A DNA stretch of 15,177 nucleotides, taken from assembly GCA_002309885.1 (NCBI GenBank), contig DBYP01000003.1:1-15177 (forward strand), given 5' to 3'. Of the stretch, positions 1-8,367 are shown piece by piece (position 1 is the stretch's first letter; each line of letters begins with the position of its first letter). Source of the stretch: Verrucomicrobia bacterium UBA1183. Its GTDB lineage: Bacteria; Verrucomicrobiota; Verrucomicrobiia; Opitutales; UBA9783. Below the pieces are notes generated by a model. That model saw nothing but the letters and a program-made list of their open reading frames with translations, searched no databases and was not told the origin of the DNA. The position numbers were made by a program, and so were the translations under genes.

Positions 1-322
1 TTTTTAAAAAAGTTTGAAAAAAGTTTAAAATCATGCAAAAACGTGCATCTTATCTCAAAATCATTTCGATAAGGAAGCACTCTATTTCAATCTCTATCCA
101 CTTGTTATCTCCGAAGTTTAAGCTATTTTTTCATCAAAAACAAGTAGAGGACAACAACCAGGGGCTCCAACTATTTTTTCTGCAAATCTTTTCGGACAAA
201 TAGATACAACCATAATATGGACGTCTAAGATCCGGATAATAATCTTTTATTGTCACATTTCCACAAAACGTTCGCGACACTCACCCTCTTTGAGAAAGAG
301 AAAGAAACAATCAACCACTATT
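1..322. other. Intergenic stretch, no convincing gene
   Basis: AT-rich DNA downstream of the minus-strand NIF3 gene. The longest readable pieces are a 56-codon plus-strand ORF at 33-203 and a 48-codon GTG-started minus-strand ORF at 134-280 with four cysteines. Neither resembles a family I know. The plus ORF does begin in the TAAAATC-ATG context also seen before glgC and yidC, which is its only merit. A 6-bp hairpin (CTCTTT/AAAGAG, 286-300) lies just beyond the NIF3 stop codon but lacks a T-run, so it is at best a weak terminator. Confidence 0.5.
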
Positions 323-1087
323 TCACAGCGAAACACCCTCGAAATCCAGGAATTCACACGGCAATGAGAATTGTTCGCTGACTAGGGTGAGCAGGTTCCT
401 TACGCCAAAACATTCGGTAGCGTAATGGCCGCAAGCGAAGATATTTAAATGGTGCAATTGGGCAAAACTGAGGGCGGAATACCGGATTTCGCCGGTAATC
501 AGCGTATCGATGTGGCATTTAACCATCTCGTCGAGAAGATCTTGCCCACCGCTACCACTCACGATACCGATTTTACTCAGCTGACGCGGTCCATACAACA
601 AAGCTTGGTGACCGCAGGGGAAAAGATCTTTTATGCGCTGTCCCAACGTTTCCGTTGTTTCGCCACTACCCTCACAAAGAATGCCGCAATTTTGCTGAAA
701 ATAATTACAAAAATAACCGCTTTCCTTTAATCCTAGTCGGTGTGCTATCGACGTATTGTGTCCCCATTTCGGATGACTATCCAAGGGCAAATGCAGGCTA
801 TAAATCGCCAAATTCGCTTCCATCGCTTTTCGGAATAAGTCGTAAACCGATCCTACCATCGGCTGAACACCATTCCAATAAAGTCCATGATGAACACACA
901 GCAAATCCGCTTTGTTATTGATTGCGAGCTCTATGCTGGCAGGATTCGCATCCACCGCACCCATAACACGATGCACACAACCATCGTTGGCTAATTGCAA
1001 GCCATTGAATGCGTTGGAGAAATCTTCTGCATCCTCCACATTAAACGTCGAATTTAGAAACGCAACAATCTCCTCCAAACGCACCAT
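323..1087 (-). CDS. NIF3/YbgI-family dinuclear metal centre protein
   Basis: A 254-residue protein of the NIF3 (DUF34) family, whose members form toroidal hexamers with a two-metal site in each subunit. The biochemical role of the family is not settled; GTP cyclohydrolase I-like and metal-insertion roles have been proposed. The expected metal ligands are visible: His66-His67 in CVHHGLYW, Asp103 in LPLDSHP, and His221 with Glu225 in GHYATE. The TGE motif that precedes the last ligand pair is present near residue 199. Length matches the short bacterial form without the inserted PII-like domain. The ATG is 11 nt after the glmS stop codon and has GAGG three bases upstream, so the two genes are probably co-transcribed. 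The family call is firm; the function is not. Confidence 0.93.
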   Translation of the reverse strand: MVRLEEIVAFLNSTFNVEDAEDFSNAFNGLQLANDGCVHRVMGAVDANPASIELAINNKADLLCVHHGLYWNGVQPMVGSVYDLFRKAMEANLAIYSLHLPLDSHPKWGHNTSIAHRLGLKESGYFCNYFQQNCGILCEGSGETTETLGQRIKDLFPCGHQALLYGPRQLSKIGIVSGSGGQDLLDEMVKCHIDTLITGEIRYSALSFAQLHHLNIFACGHYATECFGVRNLLTLVSEQFSLPCEFLDFEGVSL

Positions 1088-1098
1088 TTTCCTCTACC

Positions 1099-2955
1099 CT
1101 ATTCTACCGTAACTGATTTCGCCAAATTACGGGGTTTATCCACATCACACTTGCGCTCCAAGGCAACATAATAGGCAAATAATTGCAACGGCAACGCCGT
1201 AATAATCGGAAGAATGGCATCGTGCACCTTCGGCAAGAAAATAGCATCATCGTACGCTTTTTTAGGAATTTCCGCCCCCTCTACACCAATAGCAATTACC
1301 TTACCTTTACGCGCTTTAACTTCCATCATGCTGCTGATATTTTTCTGCAACATCGAAGGATCGGAAGCCAGTATGACCGTCGGCATAGTCTCATCAATGA
1401 GCGCAATTGGGCCATGCTTCAACTCTCCGGTTGGATAAGCTTCTGCATGAACATAAGAAATTTCTTTCAATTTCAGCGCCCCTTCTTGTGCTATGGGATA
1501 CAAAATTTGGCGTCCCAAAAAGAAACAATGCTGATAATTAGCGTATTTATGTGCTATTTGACGCATGGGCTCATCACATTTTTCTAAAACCTCATGAACC
1601 AACTCCGGAAGCGCTTGCAAAGCTTGAACGAAATCACAACCTTCTGAAAAACTCATATCGCGCATTCTTCCCAAATACAACGCTAACATGGCCAACGTAC
1701 AAATTTGCCCCGTAAACGCCTTTGTGGAAGCAACACCAATTTCGGGCCCGGAACGCTGATAGACACCACCATCGGATTCCCGAGCTACCGTTGAACCCAC
1801 CACATTTGTAATCGCCAACGATCTAAAGCCCTTGCGTCGCGCTTCATGTAAAGCCCCTAACGTATCCAGCGTTTCTCCCGATTGGCTTACAACAAAGACA
1901 AGCGTATTCTTATCCAAAGGAGCATTTCGATAGCGAAACTCAGAAGCACATTCGACCTCAACCGGTATACGCGCATACCTTTCAATCAAATACTCCCCTA
2001 CCCTACAGGCATAAGAAGCTGTACCGCATCCTAACAACAAAATACGATCGACCTGTCGCAATTCGTGCGGGGACATCTGCAAACCGCCTAAGTGCGCCGA
2101 ACTTCCATCCTTAGAAAAACGACCGAGAAGCGTATTTTTTAAAGCGATATCTTGCTCGAAAATTTCCTTCTGCATATAGTGCTTATAGGAACCCAAATCG
2201 GCAAAGTTTACATCCCAATCGATCGTTTGTACAACCGGTGTCAAAACACCATTGTTGAGATCTTGCACCTGATAGTGGTTTCCATGAATATGCACCATCT
2301 CGTTATCAGAAAGGAAGACAACCTCCTTCGTATGTCCCGCAAAAGCACTCACATCGCTTGCCAAAAAGAATCCGTCTTTTTGAACACCTAAAATGAGCGG
2401 CGAACTTTTCCGAGCACCAATCAATTCTTCCGGACAATCGGTACAAATAATGGCAAGTCCGTAAGTCCCTTGTATCTCTAAAAGACTAACGCGGACGCTT
2501 TCTGAAAAACGTTGCTCCTGGGGCAACGCGCTCAAAGATTCATAATGGAATGCGATCAAGTTTGCCAAAACTTCTGTATCGGTGTCACTTTTCGACGTAA
2601 TACCTTTACCCTCTAACAACGATTTCAGCGTAGCACTGTTCTCAATAACCCCATTGTGCACAAGAATAATTTTGCCATTATAACTTACTTGCGGGTGGGC
2701 ATTGACTTCGGTAACACCTCCGTGGGTAGCCCAACGCGTATGTCCAAGACCTAAGTTACCTGCTGGTTTTATCTGCGCAACTTTTTGTGACAAATTTTCT
2801 ACACGACCTACCGCTTTTATTACCTGAAAAGGATGCGTCTTATCGCCAATAGCAATACCCGCCGAATCATAACCGCGATACTCTAAACACTTCAAACCCT
2901 TTAATAAGACTTGCAATGCGTCCGAATTTCCGATATAACTAATAATACCACACAT
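1099..2955 (-). CDS. glmS: Glutamine--fructose-6-phosphate aminotransferase (isomerizing)
   Basis: GlmS makes glucosamine-6-phosphate from fructose-6-phosphate and glutamine in the cytoplasm, the first committed step towards UDP-GlcNAc for peptidoglycan and lipopolysaccharide. The 618 residues cover the whole family length. The N-terminal glutaminase domain has catalytic Cys2 in MCGI, GHTRWATHG at 71-79 and HNGVIEN at 100-106. Two SIS sugar-isomerase domains follow, with LLLGCGTASY near 307-315, SQSGETLDT near 358-366, ASTKAFTGQ near 409-417 and the HAEAYPTGELKHGP segment near residue 500. The C-terminal KPRNLAKSVTVE is the normal family ending. The start is fixed by Cys2, which must be exposed after Met removal. 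No clear Shine-Dalgarno is seen. It is divergent from glgC across 47 bp. I see no glmS ribozyme in the short leader. Confidence 0.98.
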   Translation of the reverse strand: MCGIISYIGNSDALQVLLKGLKCLEYRGYDSAGIAIGDKTHPFQVIKAVGRVENLSQKVAQIKPAGNLGLGHTRWATHGGVTEVNAHPQVSYNGKIILVHNGVIENSATLKSLLEGKGITSKSDTDTEVLANLIAFHYESLSALPQEQRFSESVRVSLLEIQGTYGLAIICTDCPEELIGARKSSPLILGVQKDGFFLASDVSAFAGHTKEVVFLSDNEMVHIHGNHYQVQDLNNGVLTPVVQTIDWDVNFADLGSYKHYMQKEIFEQDIALKNTLLGRFSKDGSSAHLGGLQMSPHELRQVDRILLLGCGTASYACRVGEYLIERYARIPVEVECASEFRYRNAPLDKNTLVFVVSQSGETLDTLGALHEARRKGFRSLAITNVVGSTVARESDGGVYQRSGPEIGVASTKAFTGQICTLAMLALYLGRMRDMSFSEGCDFVQALQALPELVHEVLEKCDEPMRQIAHKYANYQHCFFLGRQILYPIAQEGALKLKEISYVHAEAYPTGELKHGPIALIDETMPTVILASDPSMLQKNISSMMEVKARKGKVIAIGVEGAEIPKKAYDDAIFLPKVHDAILPIITALPLQLFAYYVALERKCDVDKPRNLAKSVTVE

Positions 2956-3002
2956 TAGTATGTAGTCTGGTAAAAAAACAATTTTATAGCAAGATTAAAA
3001 TC
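2956..3002. promoter_or_regulatory. Divergent glmS/glgC promoter gap
   Basis: The 47 bp between the two start codons must carry or adjoin signals for both genes. The AT-rich core holds ATTTTATAGC at 2981-2990. It reads as a TATAGC -10-like box towards glgC and as TATAAA (complement of 2983-2988) towards glmS. No good -35 hexamer is placed for either, so the exact promoters are uncertain. Sharing of signals between glucosamine and glycogen precursor synthesis is inference from the layout. Confidence 0.35.
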
Positions 3003-4292
3003 ATGGCTCGATTAAAATCGAAAGTTTGTTGCATCATCATGGGAGGTGGACGTGGCACAAGACTCGCGCCCTTAACGCAGGTTAGATGTAAGCCTGCCGT
3101 ACCTTTAGGAGGAAAGTATCGCCTGGTGGATATCCCCATAAGTAATTGCCTAAATTCTGGATACAACGAAATTTATTTATTAACGCAATTCAACACCGAA
3201 TCGTTACACCGACACATCCAAGAAAGTTATCACTTCGATTATTTTTCCAAAGGTTTTGTGGAAATTCTATCTGCCGAACAGACGCAGGTAAGCGACGATT
3301 GGTATCGTGGTACAGCAGATGCCGTCCGCCAAAACTTGAAACATATTCCACTGCAAGATGATCAAACGGTGGTTATTCTTTCAGGCGATCAGCTCTATCG
3401 CATGGACTTGGAAGCTTTCGTTAAGCAACATAGCGAAACCCAAGCCGACATTACCATTGCCGCTAAAGCAATGCCGGCGCATTTAGCCTATCAATTCGGT
3501 ATTATGGAAGTCGCTCCAGATTGGCGCATCCAACGTTTCGTAGAAAAGCCACAGGATCCTGAACTTTTGAAATCACTCTACCTCTGCAGCGATTTAAGAA
3601 GCAAGGTAAAGGATACCAGCGATCAGCCTTACTGCATGGCTTCCATGGGAATCTATGCCTTCAAAGCCAGCGTTTTAAAAGCTTGTCTCAATTCCGAACA
3701 CCATGATTTTGGTAAAGATATTATCCCACAAGCTTTAAATCAATACAAATTATGCGGCTATCTTTTCGATGATTACTGGGAAGATATCGGAACAATTGCA
3801 TCTTTCTTTGAAGCCAACCTGATGCTAACGGATTCCCTACCGGCCTTCGATTTTTACAACGAAATCGCGCCGATTTATTGCAAACAGCGCAATTTAGCTG
3901 CATCTAAGCTCAACAGTTGTACCGTAGATCATTCTATCGTCGCGGAAGGTTGTATTGTAACGCGCACACAGCTTAATCGCTGCATTATCGGTATTCGTTC
4001 TATTATTCGCGGCGGCTCTCAATTGGAAAACGTCTACATGATGGGTGCTGATCATTACGAAACCATGGATCAGATGGCAGAAAACGAATCGCATCATTTC
4101 CCCAACATCGGCATCGGAAAAGATTGTTATATCCGAAATGCGATCATTGATCGTAACGTCCGCATTGGTAACAACGTACGACTTTCTCCGGAAGGCAAAC
4201 CGAATGAATTTCAACAAGGGCCTATCCATGTCAAAGATGGCATCTTAATCATCGAGAAAAACGGCGTCATACCCGACAACACCATTCTATAA
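3003..4292 (+). CDS. glgC: Glucose-1-phosphate adenylyltransferase (ADP-glucose pyrophosphorylase)
   Basis: GlgC makes ADP-glucose from ATP and glucose-1-phosphate, the regulated entry to glycogen synthesis in the cytoplasm. The 429 residues match the usual length. The nucleotidyltransferase domain shows GGGRGTRL at 14-21, KPAVPLGG from Lys30, WYRGTADAV at 100-108, SGDQLYRMD at 127-135, FVEKP near 179-183 and YWEDIGT at 258-264. The left-handed beta-helix domain runs from about 300 to the end and includes MGADHYET near 347-354, a form typical of plant and cyanobacterial enzymes rather than the enteric one. The start is preceded by TTAAAATC and not by a purine Shine-Dalgarno. No other glycogen gene is in the window. 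A hairpin follows the stop codon. Confidence 0.96.
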   Translation: MARLKSKVCCIIMGGGRGTRLAPLTQVRCKPAVPLGGKYRLVDIPISNCLNSGYNEIYLLTQFNTESLHRHIQESYHFDYFSKGFVEILSAEQTQVSDDWYRGTADAVRQNLKHIPLQDDQTVVILSGDQLYRMDLEAFVKQHSETQADITIAAKAMPAHLAYQFGIMEVAPDWRIQRFVEKPQDPELLKSLYLCSDLRSKVKDTSDQPYCMASMGIYAFKASVLKACLNSEHHDFGKDIIPQALNQYKLCGYLFDDYWEDIGTIASFFEANLMLTDSLPAFDFYNEIAPIYCKQRNLAASKLNSCTVDHSIVAEGCIVTRTQLNRCIIGIRSIIRGGSQLENVYMMGADHYETMDQMAENESHHFPNIGIGKDCYIRNAIIDRNVRIGNNVRLSPEGKPNEFQQGPIHVKDGILIIEKNGVIPDNTIL

Positions 4293-4299
4293 AACAGCA

Positions 4300-4325
4300 T
4301 AAGGGAGCTTTAATATGCTCCCTTA
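4300..4325. terminator. Hairpin between convergent glgC and secreted-protein gene
   Basis: A perfect 9-bp stem, TAAGGGAGC (4300-4308) with GCTCCCTTA (4317-4325), encloses an 8-nt loop. It begins 7 bp after the glgC stop codon and faces a minus-strand gene ending at 4362. On the plus strand no T-run follows; on the minus strand a TTTT lies shortly after the stem. A bidirectional terminator is the likely role. The stem resembles the end hairpin of the intergenic repeat family found elsewhere in this window. Confidence 0.6.
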
Positions 4326-4361
4326 CGAGTATGAATTAACATCTTAATTGTGTTGTAGGTT

Positions 4362-4811
4362 TTAAAAAACTACATCTTCGTTTGCAAAAGGGTCCATTAT
4401 CATACCTTTTACGTATTCATCGAAGCTTTTACCTAAATCTTCGTTTTCTTCAGAAAACATAATCTGGTAAATATAAATTGCGGTAGGTCCTGAAACCTCA
4501 TCACGCTTAAGAATATCGGCCAAGGAACCTGATATTGCAATGGTCTCATTTAAAGATTTCAAAGCTTGCACTTTAGCTAAAAAATTCATGGTATCACTGT
4601 CAAGATTACGCGCCAAATCACGCAATGTATCCAACAAATGCTTTTCTCCTCTCACTAATTTTTCAAAAGCACCTCTATCTTTCATGCTATTGTAGTCAAG
4701 AGAGATTACCGTATCCTCGAGACAGTTTTTCTGTTCATTCCAAACGGGATAACCATAGATACTCAAACATGTCATCCCAAAAACAACCGTTGTTAAACTT
4801 AATCCTTTCAT
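4362..4811 (-). CDS. Small secreted protein of unknown function
   Basis: A 149-residue protein that I do not recognise. The N-terminus looks like a Sec signal peptide: MKG, then a hydrophobic stretch from about residue 4 to 19 (LSLTTVVFGMTCLSIYG), with cleavage plausible near Gly20-Tyr21. There is no lipobox cysteine at the likely cleavage site. The mature part is mostly charged and helical in character, rich in Asp, Glu, Lys and Leu, with no repeat or transmembrane segment. Its gene stands alone on the minus strand, convergent with glgC and 47 bp downstream of the nucleotidyltransferase gene start-distal end. The export prediction is reasonable; no function can be given. Confidence 0.7.
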   Translation of the reverse strand: MKGLSLTTVVFGMTCLSIYGYPVWNEQKNCLEDTVISLDYNSMKDRGAFEKLVRGEKHLLDTLRDLARNLDSDTMNFLAKVQALKSLNETIAISGSLADILKRDEVSGPTAIYIYQIMFSEENEDLGKSFDEYVKGMIMDPFANEDVVF

Positions 4812-4858
4812 ACTATTAGTATAAAACGGATGTTTTTTAAAAATATTTAGGAATTTTT

Positions 4859-5728
4859 TTAAAATTTTTTGGGATATATGCCACTCACCGTCTTTTCAAG
4901 AAGAACCTTTTGAGCTTTCTCTACATCACCGGCGTAGGTTATTCCCAACCAACTTTCAGAGAGATTTTTCAGCAAACGGATAGGGATTCCCTTTTCTTCT
5001 GAAATATCGCGAATCGCATTCGGTAAAAAGAACTCGTCTTTTTGTGGATTTTTCAGATGTTTGAAGAAAAACTGCCATCTTTCTTCAAGTTCATACAAAA
5101 TGGAATGCGGCAAGATCCAAAAATTCATTGAAACGAATACCTCAGGATCCAATTCTATCCTTTGCTCCCCTTCTCCACTGACAATCGCATCTCCAACCCG
5201 TTCAATGTGAGTATGTTCATCTATAGAAAGGACACAACTTCCGTTCGTCGAACATAAACCACGCGACACATAGCCATTCTCGGAAAGCGTTTCTCTTAAT
5301 GGATAGCCCACCAATGCAAAATCTTTTTTATTATTTTGTAAAAAAGTTCTCGCCAAACGATAGGCTTCTCGGCCATAAAAGTCATCTCCATTAACGATAA
5401 CGAAAGGCGTATGGATAGCATCTACGGCCGACAACAAAGCATGCCCTGTTCCCAAGGGTTTAGTACGATTTTGAAAAAAATTGTCCGTCTTCTGCAAGAC
5501 ACAGCAGGCACGATCCGCAATATGCAGCTTTTCGAACACTTTCTCGAAATACACTTTCGTTTCTTCGCTGACAATAGCTACGAAGTAATCAAATCCCACT
5601 TGCAAGGCATCCCAGATAGCAAATTCCGCCAGTGTCGCGTTCTGCGGCTGAAATGTATGCAGCTGTTTGAGTCCACCGAACCGGCTTCCCTTCCCCGCTG
5701 CCAAAATCACCAACGTCATGCCTTCCAT
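4859..5728 (-). CDS. Sugar-phosphate nucleotidyltransferase-like protein
   Basis: A 289-residue protein with a GT-A type nucleotidyltransferase fold. The nucleotide-binding signature LAAGKGSRFGGLKQL lies at 9-23, a PLGTGHAL motif at 91-98 and a metal/sugar-phosphate site VNGDDFYG at 112-119. These resemble single-domain proteins annotated as nucleotidyltransferases in Bacteroidetes and related phyla, related to the glucose-1-phosphate thymidylyl/uridylyltransferase group. No acyltransferase or beta-helix domain follows. The substrate cannot be read from the sequence. Two in-frame ATGs lie three codons apart; I keep the first because GAGG sits four bases before it. No sugar or polysaccharide genes adjoin it, so context gives no pathway. 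Confidence 0.85.
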   Translation of the reverse strand: MEGMTLVILAAGKGSRFGGLKQLHTFQPQNATLAEFAIWDALQVGFDYFVAIVSEETKVYFEKVFEKLHIADRACCVLQKTDNFFQNRTKPLGTGHALLSAVDAIHTPFVIVNGDDFYGREAYRLARTFLQNNKKDFALVGYPLRETLSENGYVSRGLCSTNGSCVLSIDEHTHIERVGDAIVSGEGEQRIELDPEVFVSMNFWILPHSILYELEERWQFFFKHLKNPQKDEFFLPNAIRDISEEKGIPIRLLKNLSESWLGITYAGDVEKAQKVLLEKTVSGIYPKKF

Positions 5729-5913
5729 GCTACCTCAAAACTGCGAATCGTCATTATCATGAATCCAAAACTCCTCATCGTCAATCTAAAAATGGGATTT
5801 ACTTAAAGGTAAGCTCACAGAAACATATACATAACGGATTTAAACGTTAACACTAACAATATTCGTTGCTAAGCGTTACTTTTTTGAAATCCGCAAGAAA
5901 TTGAAAAATAATA

Positions 5914-5940
5914 TTGACCTGGCGATAAAAATCCTAGAAC
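5914..5940 (+). promoter_or_regulatory. Possible rpmH operon promoter
   Basis: TTGACC (5914-5919) is followed after 15 bp by TAGAAC (5935-5940), ending 11 bp before the rpmH ATG. The -35 is good and shares ATTGACCT with the HU promoter, but the -10 is poor and the spacing short. The implied leader would be nearly absent. A further upstream start within the 5729-5913 gap is equally possible. Confidence 0.3.
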
Positions 5941-5951
5941 TTAGTAGCATT

Positions 5952-6086
5952 ATGCAACCTACATATTCACCATCAAAGATTAAAAAGATCAGAATGTGCG
6001 GATTTTTTGCTAGAAAAGCCACCAAGGGAGGACGTGGTGTTCTAGCCGCAAGACGTCGCAAGGGACGTAGAAAGTTGTGCGCATAA
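5952..6086 (+). CDS. rpmH: 50S ribosomal protein L34
   Basis: The 44-residue L34 protein of the large ribosomal subunit. [18 protein letters not shown] aligns with the invariant L34 start (M-K-R-T-Y-Q-P-S-x-x-K-R-x-R-x-H-G-F), followed by [18 protein letters not shown] and [10 protein letters not shown]. The reading frame stays open upstream to a TTG at 5901, but L34 never has such an extension and the ATG at 5952 gives the exact family length. The His before Gly-Phe is replaced by Cys. It heads the operon and is followed after 6 bp by rnpA, the usual bacterial order. dnaA is not next to it within this window. Confidence 0.97.
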   Translation: MQPTYSPSKIKKIRMCGFFARKATKGGRGVLAARRRKGRRKLCA

Positions 6087-6092
6087 AGAGAC

Positions 6093-6452
6093 GTGAAGAA
6101 AGAACAAAGCCTTCGCAAAAGTAATGATTTCAAACGCTTATATCAAGAGGGAATAAAGGTGCGTTTGGGTGGTTTTGTGTTTTATTTTTTGAAAACAGAT
6201 AATTCATCGCATCATCTTGGTATTGTAGCTTCTCGGAAGACCGGTTGCGCTGTTGTACGAAATCGTTTTAGAAGGCGGGTACGCTGTTTATATTCACTGC
6301 TTAAAGTAAAATTGGAACAAGCGTACGATGTTGTTGTGATAGCAACTTCGGCACATGCAGCGGAATCGAGCTTCTCGCAAATACAGGCGTTCTTCACAAA
6401 AGCATTGGAAAAATTATCTTACATCGAAAATAATGGTCGCGTTCATGCATAA
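6093..6452 (+). CDS. rnpA: Ribonuclease P protein component
   Basis: The protein subunit of RNase P, which binds the catalytic RNA and removes 5' leaders from precursor tRNAs. The 119 residues match the family. The diagnostic RNR motif is present as VVRNRFRRRVR at 54-64, after the typical GIVASRKTGCA segment that corresponds to the family's SKKxGxAVxRN lead-in. The N-terminal LRKSNDFKRLYQEG matches the family's L-x-x-x-x-x-F-x-x-v-x-x-x-G pattern. It uses a GTG start 6 bp after the rpmH stop codon, with only a weak AAAGAG upstream. Its end overlaps the start of yidD. Confidence 0.95.
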   Translation: MKKEQSLRKSNDFKRLYQEGIKVRLGGFVFYFLKTDNSSHHLGIVASRKTGCAVVRNRFRRRVRCLYSLLKVKLEQAYDVVVIATSAHAAESSFSQIQAFFTKALEKLSYIENNGRVHA

Positions 6453-6708
6453 GATAGATATACTTTGCCGTTGTCTGATGACAGCGCTCGTTTGGCTTTA
6501 TAAGAAGTGTATTTCACCATTCCAGTACGTATTGCATGTCACTTTTGGTATCGAATGTAAGTGTCGATTTACTCCCACGTGTTCCGAATATACACTCGAA
6601 TGTTTACGTCGTTATCCCTTGTTCCCCGCTTGTTTACTTATAACAAAGCGCTTATTGCGTTGTCACCCTTTTTGTAATGGAGGATGCGATCCTGTACCTG
6701 AAAGATAA
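6445..6708 (+). CDS. yidD: Membrane protein insertion efficiency factor YidD
   Basis: YidD is a small membrane-associated protein thought to help YidC-dependent insertion. The conserved family core is complete: KKCISP near 20-25, CRFTPTCSEYTLECLRRY at 40-57, and KRLLRCHPFCNGGCDPVPER at the C-terminus. The open frame reaches upstream to 6355 inside rnpA, but the family is about 70-90 residues long. The ATG at 6445 gives 87 residues and an 8-bp overlap with the rnpA stop codon. An ATG at 6433 is an alternative. The insert YVLHVTFGIECK between ISP and CRFTPTC is slightly longer than in the E. coli protein. It sits five bases upstream of yidC, its functional partner. Confidence 0.93.
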   Translation: MHKIDILCRCLMTALVWLYKKCISPFQYVLHVTFGIECKCRFTPTCSEYTLECLRRYPLFPACLLITKRLLRCHPFCNGGCDPVPER

Positions 6709-6713
6709 AAATC

Positions 6714-8357
6714 ATGGATAAGAAAAATTTTTTGTTAGGTATCATCTGTTTGTTTGCGGCATTTACTTTGTTCGTAAAACAAGAACGAAATTTACGTGAA
6801 TCATTAACGCAACAATCCATTGCACAAGAAAAAGCACCGATGGTTTCACAGAAAACTCAAACGGTCGCTCCCTCGCCCAAGGTAGCTTACAGAGCGCCCG
6901 AAATCCGCGCCTCTCAGCTAATAACTCTGGAGAATGATTTCATTAAGGTAAATTTTTCTAAAATAGGTGGTGCCATACATTCGATTGCGTTGAAAAAATA
7001 TCCCGCAGCCCTCGATTCACAACACCCTTATGTTTTCAATCGGAAGGCGTTCTTACCGGCTCTTACATTGTTAGATTCGCTGCAAAAACCGATCCTAACC
7101 TCTTTTGAAGTCACGGAACTGAAAGACGATTTCATCCAATTCAAGACGGAATTGCCGGATGGTACGCGTATCATTCGTGGCTATCGACTTCCAGATTCCA
7201 AGTCACAAAACCCCTACATTATAAAGAATGAGTTTCTCATTGATCAACCTACCGAGCTACGTCGCAACATTGGCTTATTCTTGGGTTCTATGCCGGGGAC
7301 TCCAGGGGATAAATACGGCGAGTTTTTGAATTTTTGTTCTTATGATGGCAAAAAAACGGAAGCTAAACGCCTGGCAGATTTTGAAGCAGGAAATGGCTTT
7401 TTCGGCATAGGACGCCATGAGGCACAAGATAAAATGGAGTCCAACAATCGATTTACGTGGGGGGCTTTGAAAAATCAGTTTTTTGTTGCTGTTTTAACAC
7501 CCAACGCGCCTGCCGACGGCTACCTTACTTATCCGCGTAAAAATGCGACCGAAGATTACATCGAGGGTGTTTTGAAATTTGATCTCACTTCCGGGCAGAA
7601 TCGCATCACCTCAACGTACTACGTAGGTCCCAAAGATTACATACTTTTGGATAAAATGGGGCAGGACCAAGATCAGCTGATGCAGTTTGGAGTTTTTAGT
7701 GCGGTCAGCAAATTGCTTCTGATGGCTTTGCGCGCTATCCATAATTTCCTACCCAATTGGGGCTGGACGATCATCGTTTTGACGATCATCATAAAATTGT
7801 TAATGTGGCCGGTTACACAAGCTCAGTTGCGGTCTTCGAAAAAGATGAATAGCATTCAAGGCCCGTTGAAGTTGATTCGTGAAAAGTACAAAAACAATCC
7901 GCAAAAATTGCAGACCGAAACCATGCGATTATTCAGGGAAAATCGCGTCAATCCCGCTGCAGGCTGCTTGCCGGTTTTCATACAAATCCCCATTTTCATC
8001 GGATTGTATTACATGCTTCGAACTTCGTCCGAAATCCGCTTCCAATCCTTTCTTTGGATTCAGGATTTGTCTGTTCCGGACACCGTCGCCATGCTGGGGG
8101 CATTCCCGGTCAACATTTTACCCATATTGATGGGTATTACGATGTTCGTTCAAATGAAATTAACCCCAACCCCATCGATGGACGGTATGCAGCAGAAGAT
8201 TATCATGGCAATGCCCTTCATTTTCTTAATCTTTTGTTACAATTTCCCAGCAGCCCTTGTATTGTATTGGACAATACAGAATTTGTTCACTATTTTTCAG
8301 CAATGGTTGACACATCGTTACTTGAATGATGAGCAACCGCAAACCGTTAAACACTAA
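6714..8357 (+). CDS. yidC: Membrane protein insertase YidC
   Basis: YidC/Oxa1 inserts and folds inner-membrane proteins, alone or with SecYEG. At 547 residues it is the long Gram-negative form. An N-terminal transmembrane anchor spans about 5-21. A Ser/Gln/Pro-rich linker follows, then a periplasmic beta-sandwich domain from about 65 to 315. The conserved insertase core of five membrane segments lies at about 325-532, with WGWTIIVLTIIIKLLMWP at 349-366. The conserved hydrophilic-groove arginine is most likely Arg373 in AQLRSSKKM. NPAAGCLPVFIQIPIFIGLY at 413-432 is the family signature. A large periplasmic domain implies a diderm cell. The ATG is preceded by GATAAAAATC with no Shine-Dalgarno. 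The operon continues into the YebC gene after 10 bp. Confidence 0.98.
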   Translation: MDKKNFLLGIICLFAAFTLFVKQERNLRESLTQQSIAQEKAPMVSQKTQTVAPSPKVAYRAPEIRASQLITLENDFIKVNFSKIGGAIHSIALKKYPAALDSQHPYVFNRKAFLPALTLLDSLQKPILTSFEVTELKDDFIQFKTELPDGTRIIRGYRLPDSKSQNPYIIKNEFLIDQPTELRRNIGLFLGSMPGTPGDKYGEFLNFCSYDGKKTEAKRLADFEAGNGFFGIGRHEAQDKMESNNRFTWGALKNQFFVAVLTPNAPADGYLTYPRKNATEDYIEGVLKFDLTSGQNRITSTYYVGPKDYILLDKMGQDQDQLMQFGVFSAVSKLLLMALRAIHNFLPNWGWTIIVLTIIIKLLMWPVTQAQLRSSKKMNSIQGPLKLIREKYKNNPQKLQTETMRLFRENRVNPAAGCLPVFIQIPIFIGLYYMLRTSSEIRFQSFLWIQDLSVPDTVAMLGAFPVNILPILMGITMFVQMKLTPTPSMDGMQQKIIMAMPFIFLIFCYNFPAALVLYWTIQNLFTIFQQWLTHRYLNDEQPQTVKH

Positions 8358-8367
8358 ATTTTAAATC

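Noticed and set aside
33..203. 56-codon plus-strand ORF starting in a TAAAATC-ATG context
   Set aside because: Low-complexity Ile/Ser/Leu/Lys composition, no family likeness, and the overlapping minus strand is equally open in pieces.
134..280. 48-codon minus-strand ORF with four Cys after the NIF3 gene
   Set aside because: GTG start without a ribosome-binding site and cysteines not spaced as CxxC pairs; not enough for a zinc-ribbon call.
286..300. CTCTTT/AAAGAG hairpin after the NIF3 stop codon
   Set aside because: Only 6 bp, AT-rich and without a T-run on the minus strand; too weak to call a terminator.
1136..1144. TTATCCACA, a perfect DnaA-box match
   Set aside because: It lies inside the glmS 3' end where it encodes part of the conserved VDKPRN segment; a lone box in coding sequence is not an origin, even with rpmH-rnpA in the window.
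1183..1587. 134-codon plus-strand ORF and similar long antisense frames over glmS, glgC and the nucleotidyltransferase gene
   Set aside because: Shadows of strongly conserved genes on the opposite strand or in other frames.
5901..5951. 17-codon N-terminal extension of rpmH from a TTG
   Set aside because: L34 has no such extension and the ATG at 5952 restores the exact conserved start.
6355..6444. 30-codon N-terminal extension of yidD
   Set aside because: It would overlap rnpA deeply and exceeds the family length; the extension has no YidD likeness.
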